NCBI RefSeq assembly: GCF_032464895.1
Contig: NZ_JAWDIC010000004.1
Coordinates: 124,001 to 188,000, forward strand
DNA: 64,000 nt
Reading direction: 5' to 3'
DNA from: Phycicoccus sp. M110.8
GTDB taxonomy: Bacteria; Actinomycetota; Actinomycetes; Actinomycetales; Dermatophilaceae
In this document: one piece after another, positions 36,022-43,880 of the stretch
Numbering within the stretch: the stretch's first letter is position 1
Layout of the letters: the number at the start of each line of letters is the position of its first letter
Position numbers and translations under genes: made by a program
The notes under the pieces: model-generated
The model's input: only the letters and a program-made list of their open reading frames with translations
Told to the model about the DNA's origin: nothing
Database searches by the model: none

Positions 36022-37432
36022 AGACGACTTCGCCGTCGGCGCTGTCCTTGTCGATCCGGCGGCCGAGGTACAGCGCCTCGAGGGCCAGCTCCACGGCACC
36101 GGCCCTGCCGCCGTCCGTGGTGGCGCCGAGCCGGTCGGCGAGCTGGTCGTAGAGGTCGGACTCGCCCAGCACCGGCAGCCCGGTCAGCACGTCGCGCGCC
36201 GACACCTGCTCGCCCGTGGTGACGCTGGCACCGTTCTCGAGGGCGGATACGAGCAGCGCGAGGTCGATGCCGCCGAGGTGGCGGCGCGCCGTCTCGGCGA
36301 CCGCGGTGCGCAGCAGGTGGGTGAGGACCTCCTGCTCGCGGCCCTCCTCGCCTGTCTCGAACTCGATCTTGCCGCCGAGGACCTCGACGGCGCTGTCGAG
36401 GTCGACGACGCGGGCGACCGCCTCGTCCTCACCCTGCCGGGTGGCACGGTGCAGGGCGGAGGCCGCTACCGTCTCGGCGCCGGCGATCGCGAACCGGGCG
36501 GAGACGCCCGAGCGCTGGTCGACCGACGACGACTCCCGCAGCCCGCGGGTGAAGCGCGCGAGGATCTCCACGAGGTGGTCGGGCAGCTCGGCGACGAGGT
36601 CGGCCTCCTGCCGGATCACCGCCATCTCGTCCTCGAGCTCGCGCGGGTAGTGCGTGCGGATCTCGGCGCCGAACCGGTCCTGCAGCGGCGTGATGATCCG
36701 CCCGCGGTTGGTGTAGTCCTCGGGGTTCGCGCTGGCCACGACGAGCACGTCCAGGGGCAGTCGCAGGACGTACCCGCGGATCTGGATGTCGCGCTCCTCC
36801 ATGACGTTGAGCATCGCGACCTGGATCCGCTCGGCCAGGTCGGGCAGCTCGTTGATCGCGACGATCCCCCTGTGGCTGCGGGGGATCAGGCCGAAGTGGA
36901 TCGTCTCGGGGTCGCCGAGGGAGCGGCCCTCGGCGACCTTCATCGGGTCGACGTCGCCGATGAGGTCGGCGACGGAGGTGTCCGGGGTGGCGAGCTTCTC
37001 GGCATACCGCTCGTCGCGGTGGCGCCACGCCACGCGCAGGTCGTCGCCGAGCTCGGCCGCGCGGCGGATCGACGCGGGGGAGACGGGGTGGAACGGGTGC
37101 TCGCCGAGCTCGGACCCCTCGATGACGGGGGTCCACTCGTCGAGCAGGCCGACGAGGCTGCGCAGCAGGCGGGTCTTGCCCTGGCCGCGCTCGCCCAGCA
37201 GCACGACGTCGTGCCCGGCGAGCAGCGCCCGCTCGAGCTGGGGGATCACGGAGTTCTCGAAGCCGTGCAGGCCGGGCCACGGGTCCTCGCCGGCCGCAAG
37301 CTTGGCCAGCAGGTTGTCGCGGACCTCCTGGCGCAGCGGCTTGTGCTGGTGGCCGGAGGCGCGCAGCTCGCCGACGGTGCGGGCGGTGGGGGCGGGAGTG
37401 GGGGTGGTGGTCGCGGAGGAAGGGTGCGTCAC
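36014..37432 (-). CDS. MoxR/magnesium-chelatase-like AAA+ ATPase
   Basis: Predicted 472 residues. Walker A is VVLLGERGQGKTRLL near residue 80; the Walker B region is GIVAINELPDL near 185, with NVMEERDIQIRGYVLRLPLD as the helix-2 insert and VVASANPEDYTNRGRI as sensor 1. The C-terminal lid contains SGVSARFAIAGAET. It resembles chelatase BchI-like subunits and is encoded just upstream of, and overlapping, the VWA gene, so the two likely form one complex that remodels a metal-dependent client. GTG start at 37432. Confidence 0.85.
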   Translation of the reverse strand: MTHPSSATTTPTPAPTARTVGELRASGHQHKPLRQEVRDNLLAKLAAGEDPWPGLHGFENSVIPQLERALLAGHDVVLLGERGQGKTRLLRSLVGLLDEWTPVIEGSELGEHPFHPVSPASIRRAAELGDDLRVAWRHRDERYAEKLATPDTSVADLIGDVDPMKVAEGRSLGDPETIHFGLIPRSHRGIVAINELPDLAERIQVAMLNVMEERDIQIRGYVLRLPLDVLVVASANPEDYTNRGRIITPLQDRFGAEIRTHYPRELEDEMAVIRQEADLVAELPDHLVEILARFTRGLRESSSVDQRSGVSARFAIAGAETVAASALHRATRQGEDEAVARVVDLDSAVEVLGGKIEFETGEEGREQEVLTHLLRTAVAETARRHLGGIDLALLVSALENGASVTTGEQVSARDVLTGLPVLGESDLYDQLADRLGATTDGGRAGAVELALEALYLGRRIDKDSADGEVVYG

Positions 37433-37554
37433 CGCCTCACGCTAACTCCGCTGCCGCGGATTGGGTATGCCGGGCGTCCACCTCGTGGTCCGCAGCGACG
37501 TCCGCGCCGCCCCGGGCGGCCTGCTCCGGTGCGCCTCCGGGGCGCGGATCCCTC

Positions 37555-38121
37555 TCAGCCCATGGTCTTCTGGCCGTCGAGCGCCTCGCGGATGATGTCT
37601 GCGTGGCCGGCGTGCTGCGACGTCTCGGCGACGATGTGCAGGGCGGCGCGCCGCACCGTCCACGTCGCGCCCGGCTCGAACCACGGTGCCTTCGGCAGCT
37701 CGTACGCGGTGTCGAGGTCGAGGGTGCGGACGAGCTCGTCGGTGCGCGCGGCGACCTGCTCGTAGCGGGCGAGCTGCTCCGCCAGCGTCTCGTCCTCGGT
37801 GAGCCGGTGGGAGTCCTGGAAGGCGGCGACCTCCGGCGGCGGGTTCTGCCAGTCGATCGAGGGCCAGTCGATGTCCGGGGCGGTTCCCGCGCCCTCGGTC
37901 ATGAACGTCGCCCAGTGGGCCTCGGTCTCGGCCACGTGCTTGATGAGGCCGCCGAGGGTCAGCTCGCTCACCGTGGTCCGGGTGCGGGCCTGCTCGTCGG
38001 TGATGCCCCGAACCGTGAAGAGCAGGAAGCCGCGGTGACGCTGGAGGGTCTCCACCAGGTCGTCGCGCTCACGCGAACCGGAAGGAGTCGGGTGCTGGGC
38101 CTGGGGCGAGGAGGTGTCCAT
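37555..38121 (-). CDS. DinB-family (DUF664-like) protein
   Basis: Predicted 188 residues, a four-helix bundle. Metal-ligand His residues are recognisable: GGLIKHVAETEAHW near residue 60 and LHIVAETSQHAGHADIIREAL near 165-180. DinB/YfiT-type proteins include thiol-dependent transferases. ATG at 38121 is the start adopted; the reading frame open upstream crosses the divergent promoter. A LexA box lies about 85 bp upstream and could also affect this gene. Confidence 0.8.
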   Translation of the reverse strand: MDTSSPQAQHPTPSGSRERDDLVETLQRHRGFLLFTVRGITDEQARTRTTVSELTLGGLIKHVAETEAHWATFMTEGAGTAPDIDWPSIDWQNPPPEVAAFQDSHRLTEDETLAEQLARYEQVAARTDELVRTLDLDTAYELPKAPWFEPGATWTVRRAALHIVAETSQHAGHADIIREALDGQKTMG

Positions 38122-38198
38122 GGATCCAGCGTAGGAGCGCTTCCGGCCAGTTCGTGACCTGATTTCTCGGTCGTTCCGCGGCTCCCGGGAAGCTGTCC

Positions 38199-38219
38199 TA
38201 CACTCGAACATGTGTTCGA
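38199..38219 (+). promoter_or_regulatory. LexA (SOS) box overlapping a probable leaderless promoter
   Basis: TCGAACATGTGTTCGA at 38204-38219 matches the mycobacterial LexA consensus TCGAAC-N4-GTTCGA exactly. A -10-like TACACT sits at 38199-38204, and transcription about 7 bp later would begin at the GTG start codon (38212), which is inside the box. Repressor binding would thus cover both transcription and translation start. Confidence 0.8.
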
Positions 38220-38598
38220 CAAGCAGCCCAGGACGGCAGCCGTGCCGCCGGGCTGGCCGCCTCTCGTGCCACCCCCGGAGGCCGACGGGTGGCAGGTTCC
38301 GGCGGTGTCGTGGCTGCTCGACTTCTGCCCGGCGGACTACCGGCTCTACGCCTCGTGGCGGCGCCAGCCGGTGGCCCTCGCCTGGCTCGCGACCCGCCAC
38401 ATCGATGCCCAGCTCGTCGCGATGCGGCAGGCCTACCGGGAGGTCCGCGTCGAGCTCGGCGAGCACCTCAGCGACGAGGGCCTGGCGCAGGTGCTCGCCG
38501 ACCTCGAGGCCGAGGGGGTGCGGCTGCTCGCCGCCCGGCGCAGCGCCGGACTGGTCTACGACGCCTTGCAGGGCAAGCGCTACGTGCCCCGACTCTGA
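38212..38598 (+). CDS. SOS-controlled small hypothetical protein
   Basis: Predicted 128 residues, soluble, no membrane helix. The N terminus is Pro-rich (AAVPPGWPPLVPPP); the core is helical with WLLDFCPADYRLYASWRRQP, LATRHIDAQLVAMRQAYREV and a C-terminal ARRSAGLVYDALQGKRYVPRL signature, which I associate with uncharacterised actinobacterial proteins. The GTG start lies in the LexA box, with no Shine-Dalgarno, consistent with a leaderless message. A role in DNA-damage response is inferred from control alone. It is divergent from the DinB-family gene. Confidence 0.7.
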   Translation: MFDKQPRTAAVPPGWPPLVPPPEADGWQVPAVSWLLDFCPADYRLYASWRRQPVALAWLATRHIDAQLVAMRQAYREVRVELGEHLSDEGLAQVLADLEAEGVRLLAARRSAGLVYDALQGKRYVPRL

Positions 38599-38672
38599 GC
38601 GGACGTCTTCCCTCGAGCACCCGTGCGCGCCGCATGGACCGGCTCTGGGCGATGAGCGGACGTCGGGACGTG

Positions 38673-39059
38673 TTACCGGTCCACCTCCCACGACGCATCG
38701 CTGGGAGGGACGCCGTCAGAAACAAGGGAGACCACGATCCTCAACGCCTCGCCCATCGGCACCGTCTCTCGGTCGTCGTACTCGTCGACCTGACCGTTGT
38801 CGAGGACGAACCCACCGCTCGACCCCACGCCGGCCGCTGGGTCGATCGCGTGTTCGCCGGGGTCGCCGTCGTCATGCTGGAGGAGCAGCACCATCGCTCG
38901 CAGACCGTTGCTCACCAAGGCGATCCGGCGACCGAGCGAACTCTCCAGCCATGTGGTCATCACGCCCGATGCCACTCGGCGCTCAATCGTCTCGGCAAGC
39001 GTTGCCGCGTCGACCATGTCGTCAGGCTGATCGGAGAATCGCCATCGCTCCTGCACCAC
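38673..39059 (-). CDS. Imm1-like immunity protein
   Basis: Predicted 128 residues. The C-terminal half has the Imm1-type order: LVSNGLRAMVLLLQHDDGDP, GEHAIDP, GGFVLDNGQVDEYDDRETVP and SDASWEVDR. Imm1 proteins neutralise polymorphic toxins such as nuclease or deaminase effectors. No toxin gene is adjacent, so it would be an orphan immunity gene. It ends with TAA, rare in this window. The GTG at 39059 is a weakly supported start; it follows the methyltransferase gene by 9 bp on the same strand. Confidence 0.6.
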   Translation of the reverse strand: MVQERWRFSDQPDDMVDAATLAETIERRVASGVMTTWLESSLGRRIALVSNGLRAMVLLLQHDDGDPGEHAIDPAAGVGSSGGFVLDNGQVDEYDDRETVPMGEALRIVVSLVSDGVPPSDASWEVDR

Positions 39060-39068
39060 GACCTACGA

Positions 39069-39860
39069 TCACGCCCTGACAGCCGCAGCAGTCCGATCGC
39101 GACCGGCAACCACGACGTATCCGTCGCTCTGGGGGTCGAAGGTGGTGGACTGCACCGTGAGCCCGACGCTGCCCAACTGCGCCACGAGGTCCTCGTACCG
39201 GTAGGGCCAGATGGACAGCCGCTCCGAGCAGGCGCGCACCGCCCCATCCGGCTCGATCTGGGCGACCACGATCTCCAGGAAGTGCTCCTGCTCCCAGCGC
39301 TGCTCGATCTGCCAGTAGTAGCTGACGACCGCGTCGCGGTCGTTGCGGCGGATGAGTCGGTCGCGGACGTCCACCCGTGAGCCGGCGGAGCGCACGAGTT
39401 CCCAGTTCCGTGACGTGAGAACGAGGCGTCCGTTCGGACCCAACAGCTGCGACATCGCTTCCAGTGCTGTCAGGCGCCCGGCTGCGCCCTCGGCGTGCCC
39501 CAGCGAGTTGCCGACGCAGAACACCAGATCGAACGTGGAGTCCTCCAGGTGGTCGGGCAGCTGGTCCCAGCTCGCGCGGAGAGCTCGGAGCGGGACGCCC
39601 TGCTCGTCGGCGAGCTCCTCCGTCCGGCGGACCATCCCATCGCTGGCGTCCGCGGCGACCACGTCGAGGCCGAGGCTCGCGAGACCGACAGCGAGCTGGC
39701 CAGTTCCACACGCGCAGTCGAGGACGCGCGAGTGGGGCGGCAGAGAGCCCACGACGTCGCCGTAGTACGAGGCGGCCGCCTTGGCCGGGGTCAGCTTGTC
39801 GTCGCCGATCAGCCACTCGTACACGTCGGAAAGCGCTCCGTAACCAGCCACCGCGACCAC
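39069..39860 (-). CDS. Class I SAM-dependent methyltransferase
   Basis: Predicted 263 residues with GTG at 39860 (GTGs at 39851 and 39869 are alternatives; AGGTGA precedes 39860). SAM-binding motif I is SRVLDCACGTGQLAVGLASLG, shown by VLDCACGTGQ; later motifs are VVAADASDGMV, FDLVFCVGNSLGHA and LGPNGRLVLTSRNWE. It resembles glycine-N-methyltransferase-like small-molecule enzymes; the substrate is unknown. It is followed by the Imm1-like gene, probably in one transcript. Codon use is less GC-biased than the flanking housekeeping genes. Confidence 0.75.
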   Translation of the reverse strand: MVAVAGYGALSDVYEWLIGDDKLTPAKAAASYYGDVVGSLPPHSRVLDCACGTGQLAVGLASLGLDVVAADASDGMVRRTEELADEQGVPLRALRASWDQLPDHLEDSTFDLVFCVGNSLGHAEGAAGRLTALEAMSQLLGPNGRLVLTSRNWELVRSAGSRVDVRDRLIRRNDRDAVVSYYWQIEQRWEQEHFLEIVVAQIEPDGAVRACSERLSIWPYRYEDLVAQLGSVGLTVQSTTFDPQSDGYVVVAGRDRTAAAVRA

Positions 39861-40116
39861 CCCCGTCACCTGAGGAGACGCGGCGTGGACCGCGCCTTGA
39901 GATTCGTGCCCTTCGCCTCGCACTGTGCTGGGTCGTGGCAGCGAGGCACTCAACAGGACCCAACCACTTCACGCCGCTGGGACTCCACCGGGTTTCCACC
40001 GGGAAGCCCCGGCACGCGCACCGAGGCAGGTCCCGAATCGGCCGGCGGTCGCCCATCGGCCACGAGGGGGACGACGGTCGGCAAGCGCGCGCATCGTCAT
40101 GCGGCATGCTGCCCAC

Positions 40117-40425
40117 ATGGGGCTGGTGACACATCTGACCTGGGGCGACTCGTGGCGACGCCCGAAGGAGGGGCTCGGTCGGGTCGTTGACGGGATCCAG
40201 AGGAAGTCCGGCGAGCTGCCGAAGCCGGTGGACGCCGACGACCCGTCGGTCGACATCTACATCTACGTCTCCGGCGCCCTTGGCAGCACGAGGACGACAG
40301 AACGTCCGGATCTGTCGTGGTCGGGTCGGTCCGCTGACCGTCCGGTCTCGTGCAAGGAAGCGGCGTCCAGGGCGGCCGTCAACGGTCCCGGGCCGCCCGA
40401 GCGGTGGTACGTGACCGACCTCTAG
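40117..40425 (+). CDS. Short hypothetical protein
   Basis: Predicted 102 residues: MGLVTHLTWGDSWRRPKEGL at the start, then VDIYIYVSGALG, and an Arg/Ser/Pro-rich second half ending RWYVTDL. The first 55 residues look like a real fold; the second half is less convincing and may reflect a frameshift or decay. No family recognised. It lies alone between the methyltransferase and the ABC operon, in the accessory stretch. Confidence 0.4.
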   Translation: MGLVTHLTWGDSWRRPKEGLGRVVDGIQRKSGELPKPVDADDPSVDIYIYVSGALGSTRTTERPDLSWSGRSADRPVSCKEAASRAAVNGPGPPERWYVTDL

Positions 40426-40533
40426 GTCGTGTGGATCGACCGGACCAGCGCGTCGACGAAGGACTGTGCCGACGCTTCGTCCCGCGTCAGTACGTGCGCA
40501 GGTCCCGCGGTACGTGGACTCCGACAGGCGCTG

Positions 40534-41388
40534 TCAGCCCTTCACGCCGCCCTCGTTGGCGCCGCGGATGAAGTGGCGCTGGAGGGCGAAGAAGATGACG
40601 GCGACCGGGATGGTCGTGAGCAGCGCTGCGCCGAGCTTGAGCGGGTACTGCGTGCCGGTGCCCAGCTGCCCGCTGACGAGGCTGGCGAGACCGGTCACCA
40701 GGGTCATGTGCTCCGGCGTGCCGCGGGTGACAACGAGGAAGTGCGAGAACTCGTTCCACGAGCCCTGGAACGACAGGATCGTCAACGTGATGAGGGCCGG
40801 CCGGGCCATCGGCAGCACGACCGACCAGAAGGTGCGGAAGATGCTCGCACCGTCCATCCGGGCGGCCTCCTCGATCGAGACCGGCACCGAGTCGAAGAAC
40901 TGCTTCATGATGAAGACGCCCGCCCCGTCGACGATCAGGGGCAGGATCATCGCGGCATAGGTGTCGTAGATCCCGAGGTAGTTGACCATCAGGAACTTCG
41001 GGATGAGCAGCGCGACGCTGGGCACGCTCATCACGGCCAGCAAGGCTGCGAAGACGAAGCCGCGCCCACGGAACCTGAGGCGCGACAACGCATACCCGGC
41101 CAGGCTGTCGAGGAACACCCGGCCCACGGTCACGACCGTGGCGATGACCACGGAGTTGGACAGCCACCGCATGAAGGGCACGCTCCCGGCTCCCTGGCCG
41201 AAGATCTGCTTCCACGCGTGGAGGTCGAACGGGTTGGGGACGAGCGACAGCGGGTGGGCCGCGGCGTCCGGGTCCGTCTTGAACGACGTCGCGATCTGGA
41301 TGAGGAACGGGTAGATGAACAGGATGGAGAAGAGCGCGAGGGCGACGTAGAGCATCACCTGCTTCAGCGGGCTGACCCGGCGGTTCAC
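40534..41388 (-). CDS. Carbohydrate ABC transporter permease (MalG-type)
   Basis: Predicted 284 residues with six membrane helices. The EAA loop, EEAARMDGASIFRTFWSVVLP, near residue 185 (read as EEAARMDGAS...VLP) contacts the ATPase. The C-terminal RHFIRGANEGGVKG is typical of MalG-like subunits. The GTG start overlaps the first permease's stop (GTGA). No ATP-binding subunit follows; a shared MsmK-type ATPase encoded elsewhere is likely. Confidence 0.88.
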   Translation of the reverse strand: MNRRVSPLKQVMLYVALALFSILFIYPFLIQIATSFKTDPDAAAHPLSLVPNPFDLHAWKQIFGQGAGSVPFMRWLSNSVVIATVVTVGRVFLDSLAGYALSRLRFRGRGFVFAALLAVMSVPSVALLIPKFLMVNYLGIYDTYAAMILPLIVDGAGVFIMKQFFDSVPVSIEEAARMDGASIFRTFWSVVLPMARPALITLTILSFQGSWNEFSHFLVVTRGTPEHMTLVTGLASLVSGQLGTGTQYPLKLGAALLTTIPVAVIFFALQRHFIRGANEGGVKG

Positions 41389-42521
41389 CGGGCCACCGCC
41401 TTCGACCGGCGAAGCAGTGGTCGACGCTCGTCCTTGTCGGTCAGGACCCAGCGCTGGATCCGTGTCAGCACCACGATGATCGCGAACACGACGAACGCCA
41501 TGGCCGCGCCCGAGCCGTACTTGAAGTTGCCGAAGCTCTGCTGGTAGCTGAGGTAGGCGGGCGTTAGCGTCGTGCCGTTGGGGTTGCCCTTGCCCATGAC
41601 GTAGATCTGGTCGAAGACCTGCCAGGTGCCGATGAGGCCGAGCGTGATGACGAGGAAGAGCGTGGGCCGGATCATCGGGATCGTGACGTGGCGCAGCTTC
41701 TGCCAGCCGCTGGTGCCGTCCAGGGCGGCCGCCTCGTCGATCTCGACGGGGAGGTCCTGCAGCGCCGCGATGAACATGAGCATGAACGTCCCGGACGTCG
41801 TCCACACGACGAGGATGATGATGACGCTGAGCGCGACCGACGGCCCTGAGACCCAGTCCCACAGCGAGCGGCCGAGGACCTCGCCCTGCGCCCACCCGGG
41901 GTTGTCGACACCGACCGCGTTGAACAGCAGGTGGACCAGCCCGCGGTCGTCGGTGAACCAGTTGGGCTGGCCGGCGCCGATGGCGCCGAGCAGGGCGTTG
42001 ACGGCGCCCGTGGCGGAGAAGAGGAAGAGGAAGACCGTCGAGATCGCGATCGAGCTGGTCACGGAGGGGAAGTAGAAGGCGGTGCGGAAGAAGCCCTTGG
42101 CCTTGAGCATCCGGTTGTTGACCAGGAGCGCGAGCCCCAGGGCCAGCAGCGTCTGCAGCGGCACGACGAACAGCACGTACCAGAAGGTGTTGCCGATCGA
42201 CTGCATGAAGTTGGAGCGCGTCAGGCCGTCGCGGGCGAACAGGTCGCTGTAGTTCCTCACCCCGACGAACTCCGCGCCCGGGCCGCCGCTAAACGGGTTC
42301 ACCGACCCGTTCCAGTTCGTGAGGCTGACCCAGAGCGCCATGACGATCGGGATCACCATGAAGAGCCCGAGGATGACGATCATCGGGCTGACGAACACCC
42401 ACCCGGCGATGCCCTCGCCGCTGCGGATCCCCCCACCACCGCGGCGCCCCCGCGGAGGCTGGGCCGTCGGCGTCATGGCCTCGGTCCCCACCGCCTGGTT
42501 CGCAGTGCCGAGCTGGGTCAT
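41385..42521 (-). CDS. Carbohydrate ABC transporter permease (MalF-type)
   Basis: Predicted 378 residues. A 40-residue Gly/Pro/Arg cytosolic tail precedes six or seven membrane helices (first: GWVFVSPMIVILGLFMVIPI). A periplasmic-type insert lies at about 160-200. The EAA loop is DEAAALDGTSGWQKLRHVTIP near residue 265 (DEAAALDG...IP). It pairs with the downstream MalG-type subunit and lies 114 bp after the binding-protein gene. Confidence 0.88.
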   Translation of the reverse strand: MTQLGTANQAVGTEAMTPTAQPPRGRRGGGGIRSGEGIAGWVFVSPMIVILGLFMVIPIVMALWVSLTNWNGSVNPFSGGPGAEFVGVRNYSDLFARDGLTRSNFMQSIGNTFWYVLFVVPLQTLLALGLALLVNNRMLKAKGFFRTAFYFPSVTSSIAISTVFLFLFSATGAVNALLGAIGAGQPNWFTDDRGLVHLLFNAVGVDNPGWAQGEVLGRSLWDWVSGPSVALSVIIILVVWTTSGTFMLMFIAALQDLPVEIDEAAALDGTSGWQKLRHVTIPMIRPTLFLVITLGLIGTWQVFDQIYVMGKGNPNGTTLTPAYLSYQQSFGNFKYGSGAAMAFVVFAIIVVLTRIQRWVLTDKDERRPLLRRSKAVAR

Positions 42522-42635
42522 GGGTCCTCCTGGGGGATGCCGCGTCGCGGCAGGGCGGAGTCGGGTGCGTTCTGGTGGCGGGCGGCGTGCGAGGCGTGGG
42601 GGTCGCTCGCACGCCGCCCGCGATTCGGGGACGGG

Positions 42636-43880
42636 TCAGCCGCCGAGGGCGGCGGCGCCGTTCTTCTGCAGGTCGGACAGCCACGCCTTCGGGTCGCCGG
42701 ACGTACCGGTCAGGGTGGCCAGCTGGCTGTTGAACTTGCCGATCACGTCGTCCAGACCCGGGAGGTTGACCGGGCCCTGCCCGTATGCCGCGCCGTCGAC
42801 GAACGCCTTGCTGTCCGGGTACTTCGCGGAGAACTGCTGCAGGCCCTCGGTGGTCGAGGGCATGACGCCGAAGGCGTCCGCGAACTTCATCTGCTGCTCG
42901 GGCGTGATGAGCGACTTGACGAGCTCGACGGCCTGCGCCTGGTTGGGCGACTTGGCGGCGATGCCCCAGCAGTTGCTGAACAGCAGCGTGCCCTTGCCCG
43001 CAGGGCCGGCGGGCAGCTCGACCGTCTTGTACTTGATGTTGGGGTAGTCCTTCATCCCACCGGCGATCCAGTTGCCCTCGATCGTCATGGCGGCCAGGCC
43101 CTTGCCGAACGCCTCGCCACCCCAGCCTGCGGCCGGCTTGGTCTGGGTGTTGAACTTGAGCGACCCCTCCTTCATCATCTTCTGCACCTCCTGCAGGCCC
43201 TGGAGGTTGCCGGGGGCGTCGGCGCTCATCTTGCCGTCGGAGACGACCCAGCCACCGGCCTGCTTCATGAAGGCGCCGGACCGGTTGATGTCGTTGCCGA
43301 TCACGAGGCCGGTGACGTTGCCCTTCGTGAGCTTCTTGGCGACCGTCTCGAGGCCGGCCCAGTCCTTCGGGACGTCCGCGTCGGTGAGCCCTGCCTTCTG
43401 CCACAGGTCGGTGTTGATCTCCAGCGCGAGGGTGGAGGAGTCCTTGGGCGCGCAGTAGAACTTGCCGTCGTACGTGAAGGTCTTCACGAGGGAGTCGACG
43501 AAACCCGCGTCCTTGACCTGGTCGCCGTACGCGTACAGGTTGCCCGCCTTGGCGTAGGTGCCGATCTTCGAGGCGTCGGTGTAGAAGAGGTCGGGCGGGG
43601 TCGAGCTGGCGAACGCCTGCCCGAGCTGCTGCCCGAGGTCGGAGGCTGCGATGACCTCGACGGTGTTGCCCGTCTTCGACGCCCACGCGGCAGTCGCGTC
43701 CTTGACGGCCTTGGTCTCGGCGTCGCCCGAGCTGCCGATCATGACGGTGAGCTTGACCGGGCCCTTCTTGGTGTTCTGGGTCGCCGAGCCGCTGCTGAAG
43801 CCGCCGCCGCCTCCGCAGGCACTCAACGCGAGTGCGGAGGTGGCCGCCAGCGCGACGGCGAGGATGGGGGTGCGCCTCAT
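42636..43880 (-). CDS. Extracellular sugar-binding lipoprotein
   Basis: Predicted 414 residues. The signal peptide ends at LSACGGG with Cys near residue 22 as the lipid attachment site. The mature part has KLTVMIGSSGDAETKAVKD, LGQQLGQAFASSTPPDLFYT and an MTIEGNWIAGGMKDYPN hinge, as in family 1 solute-binding proteins for oligosaccharides. The start overlaps the LacI gene's last codon by 4 bp, so regulator and transporter are co-transcribed. The sugar is unknown; a maltodextrin or other alpha-glucoside is suggested by the divergent glucosidase. Confidence 0.9.
   Translation of the reverse strand: MRRTPILAVALAATSALALSACGGGGGFSSGSATQNTKKGPVKLTVMIGSSGDAETKAVKDATAAWASKTGNTVEVIAASDLGQQLGQAFASSTPPDLFYTDASKIGTYAKAGNLYAYGDQVKDAGFVDSLVKTFTYDGKFYCAPKDSSTLALEINTDLWQKAGLTDADVPKDWAGLETVAKKLTKGNVTGLVIGNDINRSGAFMKQAGGWVVSDGKMSADAPGNLQGLQEVQKMMKEGSLKFNTQTKPAAGWGGEAFGKGLAAMTIEGNWIAGGMKDYPNIKYKTVELPAGPAGKGTLLFSNCWGIAAKSPNQAQAVELVKSLITPEQQMKFADAFGVMPSTTEGLQQFSAKYPDSKAFVDGAAYGQGPVNLPGLDDVIGKFNSQLATLTGTSGDPKAWLSDLQKNGAAALGG

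Noticed and set aside
38210-39079. ATG at 38210 starting a 289-codon frame
   Set aside because: That frame is Arg/Ser/Pro-rich and runs across the neighbouring antisense Imm1-like gene; the GTG at 38212 gives the protein with conserved-looking text.
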